Shown: positions 1 through 9,022 of the stretch, one piece after another
Numbering within the stretch: position 1 is the stretch's first letter
Layout of the letters: the number at the start of each line of letters is the position of its first letter
Source: UMGS1696 sp964621755
GTDB lineage: Bacteria > Bacillota > Clostridia > Oscillospirales > CAG-272
Reading direction: 5' to 3'
Length of the DNA: 64,000 nt
Assembly: GCA_964621755.1 (NCBI GenBank)
Contig: CAZUPI010000001.1
Coordinates: forward strand, 34,898 to 98,897
Made by a program: the position numbers and the translations under genes
Notes under the pieces: generated by a model
Databases searched by the model: none
Told to the model about the DNA's origin: nothing
What the model saw: the letters and a program-made list of their open reading frames with translations, nothing else

Positions 1-276
1 TTTTAACGGAAGACTGGAGCGATTCATACCGATTGCCGCCGCGGTCGCGATAACAGCGGCAAGCAGGGACGCCGTAACTCCTAGAAAAATGGAATTTTCG
101 AGTGCTTCGAGAATCGAGTCGTCCCGGAAAAGCTCTGCGTACCACTTCAGCGAAAAGCCGTCCCATTTTGACGACAGCTTGCTTTCATTGAAAGAATACA
201 CAATAACGACCAGAATCGGCAGATACGTAAGGACGGTCATCAGAAGGGGGTAAATGAAATGTGTTTTTTTCTTCAT
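1..276 (-). CDS. potC: Spermidine/putrescine ABC transporter permease PotC (partial)
   Basis: This is the N-terminal part (92 codons) of a second polyamine-type ABC permease; the rest lies beyond the left edge. The visible protein starts MKKKTHFIYP, has a first membrane segment (about residues 8-28) ending in the VYSFNES signature typical of PotC/PotI permeases, then the WDGFSLKWY segment and the start of the next membrane span. PotC pairs with PotB to form the channel energised by PotA. The ATG lies 6 bases after the potB stop, and its ribosome site (GGAGG) is inside the end of potB, so the two are probably translationally coupled. The family call is strong; the exact substrate (spermidine, putrescine or a related cation) is inference. 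Confidence 0.85.
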   Translation of the reverse strand, partial: MKKKTHFIYPLLMTVLTYLPILVVIVYSFNESKLSSKWDGFSLKWYAELFRDDSILEALENSIFLGVTASLLAAVIATAAAIGMNRSSLPLK

Positions 277-282
277 ACTTGC

Positions 283-1116
283 TCACGACCTCCGTTTCTT
301 CATCAAAATTCCGCACACGACGCCGGTCAGAAGCATCAAAGCAACGGATAAAGCAGCCGCAAACGGCTGATTATGCGCGCGCATGAGCTGTTCTTCAATC
401 AAGCTGCCGATGAGGACCACCTTATTCCCGCCAAGTATAGACGCGATAAAGAACAATCCCATCGACGGGATGAAGGTGAGAATAATTCCCGTTTTGAGCC
501 CCGGCATGGTAAGCGGAAGGGTGACGGACCAAAAGGCACGAAAGCGTCCCGCACCGAGGTCACGCGCCGCTTCGACGAGGGTCAAATCGAGTTTTTCCGC
601 CACTTGATACACGGACATAAACATAAACGGAAGGAGCACGTATATCATACCCACGACGACAGTCGGGTAAGTATACAGGAGTTTAAGAGGTTCTTTTGTG
701 ATATGCAGTCCCATCAACAAAAGGTCGAGAAGCCCGTTTGCACGAAAGATGATAATCCAGCCGCACAGTCTGAGCAGAGAATTGACGAAATAAGGTATCA
801 TCTGCGCGGTGCGGAAAAATCGTGCGTATTTCCGCGGCAATAACGCGGTGATAAGCCCGAAAGGGTACCCGAGGACGATGACGGCCACGGTGGAAATCAC
901 TGCCAATTTTAAGGATTCCACAAAGGTGTTGAAGTAAACTTCATCGAAGATTTTGCAGTAATTTTCAATGGTAAAAGCGTTCGCGAAGCTGAAGCCGTCG
1001 CGCGTCATAAACGACAAGGCAATCATGTAGACAAGCGGACCCGCGACAAAAACGAGGGAAAACAGATACATGGGAAGTACGGCGAGGTTGGCGGCGCGTT
1101 TGTTTTTTTTGGTCAT
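283..1116 (-). CDS. potB: Spermidine/putrescine ABC transporter permease PotB
   Basis: A 277-residue inner-membrane permease with about six predicted membrane segments, beginning near residues 13-34. The cytoplasmic EAA loop that docks on the ATPase is visible (EAARDLGAGRFRAFWSVTLP, about residues 184-203). Length and pattern match PotB. The start overlaps the potA stop by 4 bases (ATGA), and potC follows after 6 bases, so potA-potB-potC form one operon. A substrate-binding potD would be expected next but is outside the window. The import role is known for the family; substrate choice cannot be read from the permease. Confidence 0.9.
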   Translation of the reverse strand: MTKKNKRAANLAVLPMYLFSLVFVAGPLVYMIALSFMTRDGFSFANAFTIENYCKIFDEVYFNTFVESLKLAVISTVAVIVLGYPFGLITALLPRKYARFFRTAQMIPYFVNSLLRLCGWIIIFRANGLLDLLLMGLHITKEPLKLLYTYPTVVVGMIYVLLPFMFMSVYQVAEKLDLTLVEAARDLGAGRFRAFWSVTLPLTMPGLKTGIILTFIPSMGLFFIASILGGNKVVLIGSLIEEQLMRAHNQPFAAALSVALMLLTGVVCGILMKKRRS

Positions 1117-2204
1117 GGCGTGTCACCCTCGCAAATCACAGCGGCCATCGGCGGGATAACGCAGCGGACAGCGTCGCCCTGCTTGACGGACGTATCGAGC
1201 CCGTACCGCATTGCGGTAATTTTGGTTCCCGCGCAGTCGAATGTCAGGCGCATGACGCCGCCCGTGAAGGTCAAACCGGACACGGTTCCTTCAATGGCTG
1301 CACCGTCCGCACCGGCATGGTCTGTCAGAATTTTGATTTTCTCCCCACGCAGGGCGGCGTGAACCATATCGCCCGCGCTGTATTTTTTACCACAACGTCG
1401 GGCGGTCAGCTGGGTACCGCCGAAATCAACAATCGCCGCGCTGTCGTCCACTTCTTTTACAAACGTGCAGGGCAAAACATTTGCTTCCCCGACGAATCTG
1501 GCGACATAGACAGATTTGGGACTATCGTAAATTTCCGGCGGGGTGCCGAGCTGCACAAAATTCCCGTCCCGCATCACGGCAATCCGGTCGGACATATTGA
1601 GCGCTTCCTCCTGGTCGTGGGTGATGTAGATAAAAGTGATGCCGAGCGTTTGCTGCATCCGTTTTAATTCGGTCTGCATCTGCCGCCGCAGGTTCAAATC
1701 AAGGGCGCCGAGGGGTTCGTCCAGCAAGAGAACGCGCGGCTTTGCAACCACCGCACGGGCGATGGCGATACGCTGCTTCTGTCCGCCGGACAGGGCGGAA
1801 GGGTACCGTCGTTCGTACCCGCTCATCCGCACAAGCGTAAGTGCGTCGGCGACTTTTTGCTTTATCTCCGCTTTCGGAGCGTGGGCGATTTTCAAAGAAT
1901 ACGCGACATTATCGAAAACGTTCATATGGGGGAACAGCGCATAGCTTTGGAAGACGGTATTCACGGCACGCAGATTGGGTTCCATTCGCGTCACATCCAC
2001 GCCGTCGAGGATAATCTGTCCGGCGTCTGCTTCTTCGAGACCGCAGATAATCCGCAAAAGCGTAGTCTTTCCGCACCCCGACGAACCGAGAACGGTCAAA
2101 AACTCCCCTCTCGCTACGTCAAACGAAAGGTCACGAATCACCGACGTCTCCCCAAAGGATTTTGAAATCCCGCGCACCTCAAGAATATTCCCGCCGCTTC
2201 CCAT
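1113..2204 (-). CDS. potA: Polyamine ABC transporter ATP-binding protein PotA
   Basis: A 363-residue ATPase that powers the PotBC channel. Walker A (GSSGCGKTT), the ABC signature (LSGGQKQR), Walker B (VLLLDEPLGALD) and the switch histidine (ITHDQEEA) are all intact, followed by a C-terminal TOBE-like domain of about 120 residues. The longer reading frame opens at a TTG at 2225, but the ATG at 2204 is preceded by GGGGGAG at ideal spacing, so I start there (MGSGGNILEVRG). It is the first gene of the operon, read from a near-consensus promoter just upstream. The PotA call rests on similarity and operon context with potB and potC. Confidence 0.92.
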   Translation of the reverse strand: MGSGGNILEVRGISKSFGETSVIRDLSFDVARGEFLTVLGSSGCGKTTLLRIICGLEEADAGQIILDGVDVTRMEPNLRAVNTVFQSYALFPHMNVFDNVAYSLKIAHAPKAEIKQKVADALTLVRMSGYERRYPSALSGGQKQRIAIARAVVAKPRVLLLDEPLGALDLNLRRQMQTELKRMQQTLGITFIYITHDQEEALNMSDRIAVMRDGNFVQLGTPPEIYDSPKSVYVARFVGEANVLPCTFVKEVDDSAAIVDFGGTQLTARRCGKKYSAGDMVHAALRGEKIKILTDHAGADGAAIEGTVSGLTFTGGVMRLTFDCAGTKITAMRYGLDTSVKQGDAVRCVIPPMAAVICEGDTP

Positions 2205-2225
2205 CCGCAGCTCCCCCAAATCCAA

Positions 2226-2474
2226 TTTTATGCCTATATATTACCACAAGATTGTTAATATGTCAATTATTAAAAATATATAAATAGGATTTAAAAATCC
2301 AAGTTTTATGTCCTCTTTGGGGCGGGGGATTTAATATAGGATAGAGCGCCTGCAGCGTCATGAAATTCTTGTCAGGGAAGCCTGCAAAAAAGCCCCCGTA
2401 TTCCTAAAATCCCACAAATTTCTACATTAATATTAGCAAATTCCAGTTTGTCGATATTTGTTCAAAAAAAAACT
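2226..2474. other. Divergent intergenic region between potA and the activase gene
   Basis: Besides the two back-to-back promoters, this AT-rich spacer holds no open frame worth calling. A short C/G-rich segment near 2320-2400 has no clear hairpin with a U-tract. No known RNA family was recognised. Confidence 0.4.
2238..2266 (-). promoter_or_regulatory. Promoter of potABC
   Basis: On the minus strand a perfect -35 (TTGACA, 2261-2266) is separated by 17 bases from a -10 of TAATAT (2238-2243). Transcription would begin near 2231, giving a leader of about 27 bases that contains the GGGGGAG ribosome site. Confidence 0.75.
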
Positions 2475-2503
2475 TTGATTTTTTATATATTTTCATGTAT
2501 GAT
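2475..2503 (+). promoter_or_regulatory. Promoter of the activase gene, with an inverted repeat over the -10
   Basis: TTGATT (2475-2480), a 17-base spacer and TATGAT (2498-2503) form a good sigma-A promoter. An 8-base inverted repeat (ATGTATGA at 2495-2502 and TCATACAT at 2522-2529) overlaps the -10 and start region. It could be an operator or a small hairpin; no regulator is known. Confidence 0.55.
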
Positions 2504-2569
2504 ATAGACTGACATGATATCTCATACATTGTGAGTTTGCATAGCTTATATAAAGGATGGTGCGAAAAT

Positions 2570-5524
2570 TTGGAAAAAAACGCACTTTTGAATAAATCGA
2601 CTGCCATTGGAATTGACGTTGGGTCCACGACCGCTAAAATCGCAGTCATGCGGAAGGGGGAAATCGTTTATCAGCGGTATGAACGCCACTATTCGAAAAT
2701 CCGCGAAACGCTGACCGCGCTTATCCGCGACGCCGGAGAGATTGTCGGCGACGAGAGCTTTACCGCCGCAATGTCCGGCTCCGCGGGACTTGGTCTCGCA
2801 AGCGCCGCCGGAATCCCGTTCGTACAGGAAGTATGGGCTACCGGCGAGGTTATCCGCCGCATTGAACCGGATACTTCTGCTGTTATCGAGCTCGGCGGCG
2901 AGGACGCCAAAATCATCTTTTTCGACGGCGGCTGCGACGAGCGTATGAACGGTACATGCGCGGGCGGTACCGGCGCATTCATCGACCAGATGGCCTCCCT
3001 TCTCGACGTCACCCCCGACGAGCTTGACGAACTGTCTTTGCAGCATCAGAAAATCTATCCTATCGCCTCGCGCTGCGGCGTATTCGCAAAATCCGACGTA
3101 CAGCCGCTGCTCAATCAGGGCGCGGCAAAGGCTGATGTGGCAGCGAGCATCTATCAAGCGGTCGTCAACCAGACCATCGCCGGACTCGCGCAGGGACGCA
3201 AAATCGAAGGACGCGTGATGTTCCTCGGCGGTCCCTTGTACTTCTGCAAAGGACTGCGGGAACGTTTCATCGATACGCTGAAGCTCTCGCCGGAAAACGC
3301 TATTTTCCCCGAATACGCGCGAATCGCGGTCTCACTCGGCGCGGCGCTGTATTCCGAGTCTGCGTGCGATACGACATTTACCGTGGAGTCCCTTCTCCAC
3401 GCCATTGAAAACGCAAAAATCACCTCCACATCGGCACGGACTGAGCCTCTGTTTAAAGATGAGGCAGAGTACCGTGCGTTTGTTGCGCGCCATGCCGCCG
3501 CTGCCGTCGAAGAAGCATCGCTGGACGACTACAGCGGAGACGCTTACCTCGGCGTCGACTGCGGCAGCACCACCACCAAGCTGACGTTAATCGGCGACGA
3601 CTGCCGGATTTTATATAAATACTACGACTCCAACCACGGGAATCCGGTCGAAATCGTGCGCACACAGCTCATAGAAATCTATAAAAAATGCAGCGGACGT
3701 GTAAAAATCAAATCGTCCGCTGTCACCGGATACGGGGAAGACCTCATCCGCCACGCACTCGGTGTGGACCACGGTATCGTCGAAACCGTCGCGCACTATA
3801 CCGCCGCTAAGTATTTTAAACCCGACGTCGATTTCATCCTCGATATCGGCGGACAGGATATCAAGTGCTTCCGTATCCGCAACGGCGCGGTCGACAGTAT
3901 CATGCTGAACGAAGCGTGCTCGTCCGGATGCGGCTCGTTCATCGAAACGTTTGCACGCGGGATGCACTACACACCGGAGGAATTCGCCAAAAAAGGATTG
4001 TTCGCAAACGCGCCGGTGAATCTCGGCAGCCGCTGCACCGTTTTCATGAACTCACAGGTCAAGCAGTCCCAAAAGGATGGCGCGACGGTTGAAGATATCT
4101 CCGCCGGACTGTCACAGAGCGTCGTGAAAAATGCAATCTATAAGGTCATCCGCGCCCATTCGCCCGACGAGCTCGGACAAAACATCGTTGTACAGGGCGG
4201 GACGTTCCTCAACGACGCGGTGCTCCGTGCGTTCGAGCGTGAAATCGGGCGGGACGTCATCCGTCCGGCCATCGCGGGACTCATGGGTGCGTACGGCGCG
4301 TCTCTTTACGCCAAAGCGCACGTTCCGGAAAAATCAAAGCTCATCGCCGCAGAAAATCTCGAACACTTTACGCATACCTCCAAAACCACAACCTGCCGCG
4401 GATGCACGAACCATTGTCTGCTGACTGTCAACACCTTCAGCAACGGGGAGCGGTTCATCTCCGGAAACAAATGCGAAAAGGGCGCGGGACTGGCGAACGA
4501 AACCGCAGACGTGCCGAATCTGCACGAATATAAACGCAGCAAGCTGCTGTCAATCTGCCCTGACAAAGTGCCGGAAAAAATCAGCAGGCGCGGTCTTATC
4601 GGCTTCCCAATGGCGCTGGGCATGTTCGAGCTGCTCCCTTTATGGCACGGAATTTTTGAATCCCTCGGCTTCACAACTGTCATCTCCGGCGGATCCACAC
4701 GACACACCTATGAACTCGGACACTTCTCCATCCCGTCCGATACCGCATGTTATCCGGCAAAAATCATGCACGGACACATCGAACAGCTTTCCGCGATGGG
4801 AATCGATACCATCTTTTATCCCAGACTGACGTGGAACATCGACGAGCACGACAGCGACAATTACTACAACTGTCCTGTAGTTGCTTACTACAGCGAACTT
4901 TTGCAGGGAAACATGGACGTCCTGCATGGAAAGCGGTTTTTGTACCCTTACCTCAGCATAAACGACAAGAAGGAGCTTGCGCGTGAGCTGTACGGTGAAT
5001 TGAAGAAGCACTACAACGTAACAAAGTCGGAGGTGCGCGCGGCGGTCGAAGCGGGATTTACGGAATACCACGCGTATATGGATGATATCGCGGCGGAAGG
5101 CGAGCGTGCAGTCAAGTGGGCAAGAGAGCATGGAAAGCCTATCATGATACTTGCCGGACGGCCGTATCACGCCGACGCAGAAATCGGTCACGGCATCGAC
5201 AAGCTGGCGGTCTCGCTCGGCTTTGTGGTGGTGTCGGAGGATTCCGTGTACCGTCTTGCGGAGACGCCGGACGTACACGTTCTGAACCAATGGACCTACC
5301 ACGCACGTCTCTATCGCAGCGCCGTCTTCGCATCGCAGAATAAGGACATCCAGCTTGTGCAACTTGTCTCCTTCGGCTGCGGTGTCGACGCCATCACGAC
5401 CGACGAAGTGAAACGAATTCTCGAGAGCGCCGGAAAATACTATACGCAAATCAAGATTGATGAGATTACAAATCTCGGCGCCGTAAAAATCCGCCTCCGC
5501 AGCCTCGCGGCGGTGATAGAATGA
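2570..5524 (+). CDS. Acyl-CoA dehydratase activase-like protein (two BcrAD/BadFG ATPase domains plus DUF2229-like region)
   Basis: A 984-residue protein of the 2-hydroxyacyl-CoA dehydratase activator superfamily. Two ASKHA-type ATPase domains are visible: the first (GIDVGSTTAK near residue 15, GGEDAK, NGTCAGGTGAF, SRCGVFAKSDVQ) and the second (GVDCGSTTTK near residue 330, DIGGQDIK, NEACSSGCGSF, GSRCTVF). The conserved Cys in each likely bind a bridging 4Fe-4S cluster, as in the family. A Cys-rich linker (CRGCTNHC, CEKG) leads to a C-terminal region like DUF2229. The frame opens at GTG 2531, but TTG 2570 sits after AAAGGATGG at better spacing. In many Clostridia the downstream gene is fused to this one as one protein of about 1,400 residues. 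The substrate is unknown. Confidence 0.85.
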   Translation: MEKNALLNKSTAIGIDVGSTTAKIAVMRKGEIVYQRYERHYSKIRETLTALIRDAGEIVGDESFTAAMSGSAGLGLASAAGIPFVQEVWATGEVIRRIEPDTSAVIELGGEDAKIIFFDGGCDERMNGTCAGGTGAFIDQMASLLDVTPDELDELSLQHQKIYPIASRCGVFAKSDVQPLLNQGAAKADVAASIYQAVVNQTIAGLAQGRKIEGRVMFLGGPLYFCKGLRERFIDTLKLSPENAIFPEYARIAVSLGAALYSESACDTTFTVESLLHAIENAKITSTSARTEPLFKDEAEYRAFVARHAAAAVEEASLDDYSGDAYLGVDCGSTTTKLTLIGDDCRILYKYYDSNHGNPVEIVRTQLIEIYKKCSGRVKIKSSAVTGYGEDLIRHALGVDHGIVETVAHYTAAKYFKPDVDFILDIGGQDIKCFRIRNGAVDSIMLNEACSSGCGSFIETFARGMHYTPEEFAKKGLFANAPVNLGSRCTVFMNSQVKQSQKDGATVEDISAGLSQSVVKNAIYKVIRAHSPDELGQNIVVQGGTFLNDAVLRAFEREIGRDVIRPAIAGLMGAYGASLYAKAHVPEKSKLIAAENLEHFTHTSKTTTCRGCTNHCLLTVNTFSNGERFISGNKCEKGAGLANETADVPNLHEYKRSKLLSICPDKVPEKISRRGLIGFPMALGMFELLPLWHGIFESLGFTTVISGGSTRHTYELGHFSIPSDTACYPAKIMHGHIEQLSAMGIDTIFYPRLTWNIDEHDSDNYYNCPVVAYYSELLQGNMDVLHGKRFLYPYLSINDKKELARELYGELKKHYNVTKSEVRAAVEAGFTEYHAYMDDIAAEGERAVKWAREHGKPIMILAGRPYHADAEIGHGIDKLAVSLGFVVVSEDSVYRLAETPDVHVLNQWTYHARLYRSAVFASQNKDIQLVQLVSFGCGVDAITTDEVKRILESAGKYYTQIKIDEITNLGAVKIRLRSLAAVIE

Positions 5525-5614
5525 GAAAACGCACTCCTCCGCAAAACTTCCAGACAAATGAGAGAATAAAGTTCAATGCAGATTTAACAAGATTATGCAA
5601 GGATTAAATATAGA

Positions 5615-6877
5615 ATGAATAAGAATTACGTTCAGTTTACGGAAGACATGAAAGAAACGCATACTCTGTTTATTCCGAACATGCTTCCGATACACTTCCG
5701 GCTCATCAAGCGTGTGCTGGAGAATTACGGCTATAAGGCGGTCCTATTGGAGACAACCGGACCTCAGATTGCGGAAACGGGACTCAAGTATGTCCACAAC
5801 GACACATGCTATCCCGCCATTCTCGTAATTGGGCAGATGCTCGACGCGCTTCAGTCCGGGAAATACGACCCGCACAAGGTCGCGCTCCTGCTGTTCCAGA
5901 CCGGCGGCGGATGCCGTGCATCAAATTACGTCTCCCTTATGCGCAAGGCCCTGATTAATGCCGGAATGGAGTATGTGCCGGTAATTCCGCTTGGCTTCTC
6001 CGGCATTGAATCCCATCCGGGCTTCCCGAATTCCATGGCGATGTATTACCATATGGCTTACGGGGTCCTCTACGGCGACCTTCTGATGGCCCTCGTCAAT
6101 CAGATCCGCTCGGTTGAAGTCCATCGCGGCGACGCGGCGGCTCTGTGCGACCAGTGGGCAGACAAACTCGTCGAGGAGCTGAAATCCATGTACATCAGCT
6201 ACGCGAAGGTGAAGAAAAATTACCGCGCTATCATCCGCGACTTTGCGAAAATTCCGCGGGAGAAGAAAAATCCGGTCAAGGTCGGCGTCGTCGGGGAAAT
6301 TTATGTAAAATACTCCCCGCTGGGGAACAATAATCTCGAGAGCTTTCTGGTATCCGAGGGAGCGGAAGTTGTCGTCCCCGGCCTTCTCGACTTCTTCAAC
6401 TACTGCGTGTACAACGGAATCATGGACTTCGAACTGTACCGTCGCGGTCCCATCAAGCAGTACCTGAACCGCTTCGCGTATAAATTCCTCTGCCGCAAAC
6501 AGGCGGATATCATCGCCGCAATCAAAGAGGAAGGGTCCTTCCGTCCCATGACTCCCTTTTCCCATACAGTCGAGCTGGCAAAGGGATTCATCGGTCACGG
6601 AACGAAAATGGGCGAAGGTTGGCTTCTGGCTGCGGAAATGCTCGAACTTGCGGATTCCGGCGTGATGAATATCGTCTGCACACAGCCCTTCGGGTGCCTG
6701 CCGAACCACATCTGCGGCAAGGGCATGATGAAACCGATAAAAGAAAAAATCCCGGGTGCGAACATTGTGGCAATCGACTACGATGCGGGAGCGTCGGCGG
6801 TGAATCAGGAAAACCGCCTGAAACTGATGCTGTCGGCGGCTAAAAGGGACGTCGGCGTTTCGTCGGCTCAAAAATAG
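5615..6877 (+). CDS. 2-hydroxyacyl-CoA dehydratase D-component-like protein (partner of the activase)
   Basis: A 420-residue protein matching the C-terminal part of the large clostridial activase-related proteins (COG3580/3581 type). Cys-containing motifs suited to iron-sulfur binding are seen: NDTCYPAI (about residues 62-69), GGGCRASNY (about 102-110) and CTQPFGCLPNH (about 358-368). It begins 90 bases after the activase stop, on the same strand, with ATG at 5615 and a weak AAGGA upstream. The two genes probably make a complex. Dehydratase activity is not shown; the family is mostly uncharacterised. Confidence 0.8.
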   Translation: MNKNYVQFTEDMKETHTLFIPNMLPIHFRLIKRVLENYGYKAVLLETTGPQIAETGLKYVHNDTCYPAILVIGQMLDALQSGKYDPHKVALLLFQTGGGCRASNYVSLMRKALINAGMEYVPVIPLGFSGIESHPGFPNSMAMYYHMAYGVLYGDLLMALVNQIRSVEVHRGDAAALCDQWADKLVEELKSMYISYAKVKKNYRAIIRDFAKIPREKKNPVKVGVVGEIYVKYSPLGNNNLESFLVSEGAEVVVPGLLDFFNYCVYNGIMDFELYRRGPIKQYLNRFAYKFLCRKQADIIAAIKEEGSFRPMTPFSHTVELAKGFIGHGTKMGEGWLLAAEMLELADSGVMNIVCTQPFGCLPNHICGKGMMKPIKEKIPGANIVAIDYDAGASAVNQENRLKLMLSAAKRDVGVSSAQK

Positions 6878-7046
6878 TTCCAATTTTTTTAATTTTTTTA
6901 CTGTCATAAGTAAAAATTTTCCGACAGTCCTTGTATCGGGATTCCTTTTCAGGTATAATGAAAAAAAATTTAAATTCGTATCATATGAATATAAGTTTTT
7001 GGGGAAAACTTCACCTCACGATACCCAAAATATATTGGAGATAACT

Positions 7047-8780
7047 ATGAAGAAACAATATAAGGTCAGAAATCACAAAAAGTCTGACCGTATCTACACA
7101 CCCGTTTCCGACTGCGCCGACTTTTACGACTCGCTGACTTCCCACGCCGACCGGACCATTTTTGCATGGAAAGAAAAAGGAGCCGACCATCAGCTATCCT
7201 ACGGCGAATTTGCAACTCTTGTACATGATTTTTCGCTCGGTCTTACCGAAACGTTCGGTCAGAACGCACGGCGGGTTGTCGCAGTTATCGGCGAGACCTC
7301 GCCCTACTGGATTGCCGCATACCTGGGAATTATTTCCTCCGGCAACGTTGCGCTTCCCATGGACAGGGAGCTTGACCCCGCTGAAATCGCAAAATTCCTC
7401 GACGTCTCGGACGCCGTCGCGGTTGTATATTCGGCTACATTTAATGAAGTATTCCCCGAAATGGCAAAGGTCCACCGCACGCTGAATCTGCTCATCCCTA
7501 TGGATGCGGAAGAAAGCGACAGCGAAGGAGAACAGGCGGGCAAACCTGCCACTCTCTCCTACGACCAGGTACTCCTGCGGGGACGTGCCAGCGAGCTTTT
7601 GTTCACACCGGACGCCGACAAGGAACGCATGGCGGAAATCCTGTTTACGTCAGGCACGACGGGGTCGTCGAAATGCGTTATGCTGTGTCAACGGAACATT
7701 TTCTCGGTCGTTACCTCCGCGTGCGCGTCAGTTGACTTCAATAAAGATGATGTTCTGGTGTCGGTTCTTCCGCTGCACCACACCTACGAGCTGGCCTGCA
7801 CCCTCGCCGCGTGCAACTACGGCTGCAAAATCTGCATCAACGACTCACTGCGGCACGTACTCAAAAACTTCAAGGAGTATCAGCCGACCGCGCTTGTTCT
7901 GGTACCGTTGTTCGTAACGACGATGTACAAGAAAATTCAGTCGGAGGCGCACCGTTCCGGAAAGGATAAAATTCTGGCAGTCGGTACCAAAATCGCACAC
8001 TACCTGAGTTTCCTCGGCATTGACATGAGTGAAAAGCTGTTCAGCGACGTGCGCGAAGCGTTCGGCGGCAGACTGGAAAAAATCATCTCGGGCGGCGCAG
8101 CGCTGAATCCGGAGATGATTGAAATATTTGAGTCGTTCGGCATCTCGATTTACGAGGGCTACGGCATTACAGAATGTGCGCCGCTGGTAGCGGTAACGCC
8201 GTACTACAAGCGTAAATGCGGCTCGGTCGGACCGGCTGTGCCGTGCTGCAAGGTCCGCATCTCGGGCGTTGAGACAAACGAGCAGGGCTACATCTCGGGC
8301 GAAATTCAAGTACAGGGCGAGAACGTCATGCTCGGCTACATGGCGAACTACGAAGCGAACGCAACGGCCTTCACAGACGATGGATGGTTCCGCACGGGAG
8401 ACGTAGGATACATGGACAACGAAGGCTACATTTACATCACAGGTCGTCAGAAATCGGTCATCGTTCTTGACAACGGCAAAAACGTTTTCCCGGAGGAAAT
8501 CGAAGAATACCTCGAGGGCATTGACGCCATCTGCGAATCGGTAGTTGTAGGGCGCACGGATGAAGAATCCTCCGAAACAAAGCTTGTTGCGGTTATCTAT
8601 CCTTCATACGACAAGTACCCTGACCTCAGCGAAAATGAAATCCGCGCGGAGATTCAGAAGCAAATCACCGCTCTCAACAAGCGGCTCCCTTCGTTCAAAC
8701 AAATCCACAAGCTCGAATTCCGCAAAGTTGGATTCGAAAAGACGACGACAAAGAAAATAAAGAGACATTTGGTCAAATAA
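7047..8780 (+). CDS. AMP-dependent synthetase / long-chain acyl-CoA ligase
   Basis: A 577-residue adenylate-forming enzyme. The phosphate-binding motif (LFTSGTTGSSK), the acyl-adenylate motif (YGITECAP), the hinge region (GWFRTGDVGYMDNEGYIYITGR, split here as GWFRTGDVGY then YIYITGR) and a C-terminal KTTTKKIKRH carrying the catalytic lysine are present in order. It would activate a carboxylate, probably a fatty acid, to its CoA or carrier thioester. The frame opens at TTG 6999, but ATG 7047 has GGAG six bases upstream and is preferred. It follows the activase pair after 169 bases with no clear terminator between, but a functional link is only inference. Confidence 0.88.
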   Translation: MKKQYKVRNHKKSDRIYTPVSDCADFYDSLTSHADRTIFAWKEKGADHQLSYGEFATLVHDFSLGLTETFGQNARRVVAVIGETSPYWIAAYLGIISSGNVALPMDRELDPAEIAKFLDVSDAVAVVYSATFNEVFPEMAKVHRTLNLLIPMDAEESDSEGEQAGKPATLSYDQVLLRGRASELLFTPDADKERMAEILFTSGTTGSSKCVMLCQRNIFSVVTSACASVDFNKDDVLVSVLPLHHTYELACTLAACNYGCKICINDSLRHVLKNFKEYQPTALVLVPLFVTTMYKKIQSEAHRSGKDKILAVGTKIAHYLSFLGIDMSEKLFSDVREAFGGRLEKIISGGAALNPEMIEIFESFGISIYEGYGITECAPLVAVTPYYKRKCGSVGPAVPCCKVRISGVETNEQGYISGEIQVQGENVMLGYMANYEANATAFTDDGWFRTGDVGYMDNEGYIYITGRQKSVIVLDNGKNVFPEEIEEYLEGIDAICESVVVGRTDEESSETKLVAVIYPSYDKYPDLSENEIRAEIQKQITALNKRLPSFKQIHKLEFRKVGFEKTTTKKIKRHLVK

Positions 8781-8810
8781 TAATTTCTAATGCTCGTGTA
8801 ACGTGAGTGG

Positions 8811-8850
8811 GACGGGGAGATGCTTTCTTCATAAAGCGCCTCCCCGCGTC
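8811..8850 (+). repeat. Hairpin of the dispersed GGGGAG/CTCCCC family
   Basis: Arms GACGGGGAGATGCTTT (8811-8826) and AAAGCGCCTCCCCGCGTC (8833-8850) form an imperfect stem just after the acyl-CoA ligase. It may terminate that transcript, though the T-tract after it is poor. Confidence 0.6.
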
Positions 8851-8859
8851 TATTTGCTC

Positions 8860-8888
8860 TTGACAATCACCTATCGGCGTGGTATAAT
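8860..8888 (+). promoter_or_regulatory. Consensus promoter of the ECF transporter gene
   Basis: Perfect TTGACA (8860-8865), a 17-base spacer and perfect TATAAT (8883-8888). Transcription would start near 8895, leaving a leader of about 128 bases before the ATG at 9023. Confidence 0.85.
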
Positions 8889-8894
8889 AAGGTT

Positions 8895-8980
8895 GCGGCT
8901 GTAGCCGTGTGGAGAGATACTTGAAGGTGTCCGTAAACGGCAGGATGTGTCCTGCTTTTTCGTGGCTCCTTTTTTTGTTG
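8895..8980 (+). ncRNA. Structured leader of the ECF transporter gene, riboswitch-like, class unassigned
   Basis: The leader contains a short hairpin CGGCTGTAGCCG, a perfect stem-loop GCAGGA-TGTG-TCCTGC (8940-8955) directly followed by five T, and a possible closing pair GGAG (8911-8914) with CTCC (8966-8969) followed by a second T run. This is the layout of a leader with transcription attenuation. ECF S components for vitamins are often under riboswitches, but I could not match this to TPP, THF, preQ1 or another known consensus. Confidence 0.45.
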
Positions 8981-9022
8981 TCACGGAATCCCCCTGCAAA
9001 ATATACATTCTGAGGTGCTACT

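Noticed and set aside
8895..8980. Assignment of the ECF leader to the THF riboswitch class
   Set aside because: It shares GGAGAG near the 5' side and a closing CTCC, but the conserved core (GCGTTAAGTG-type segment) is missing and the domain is too short.
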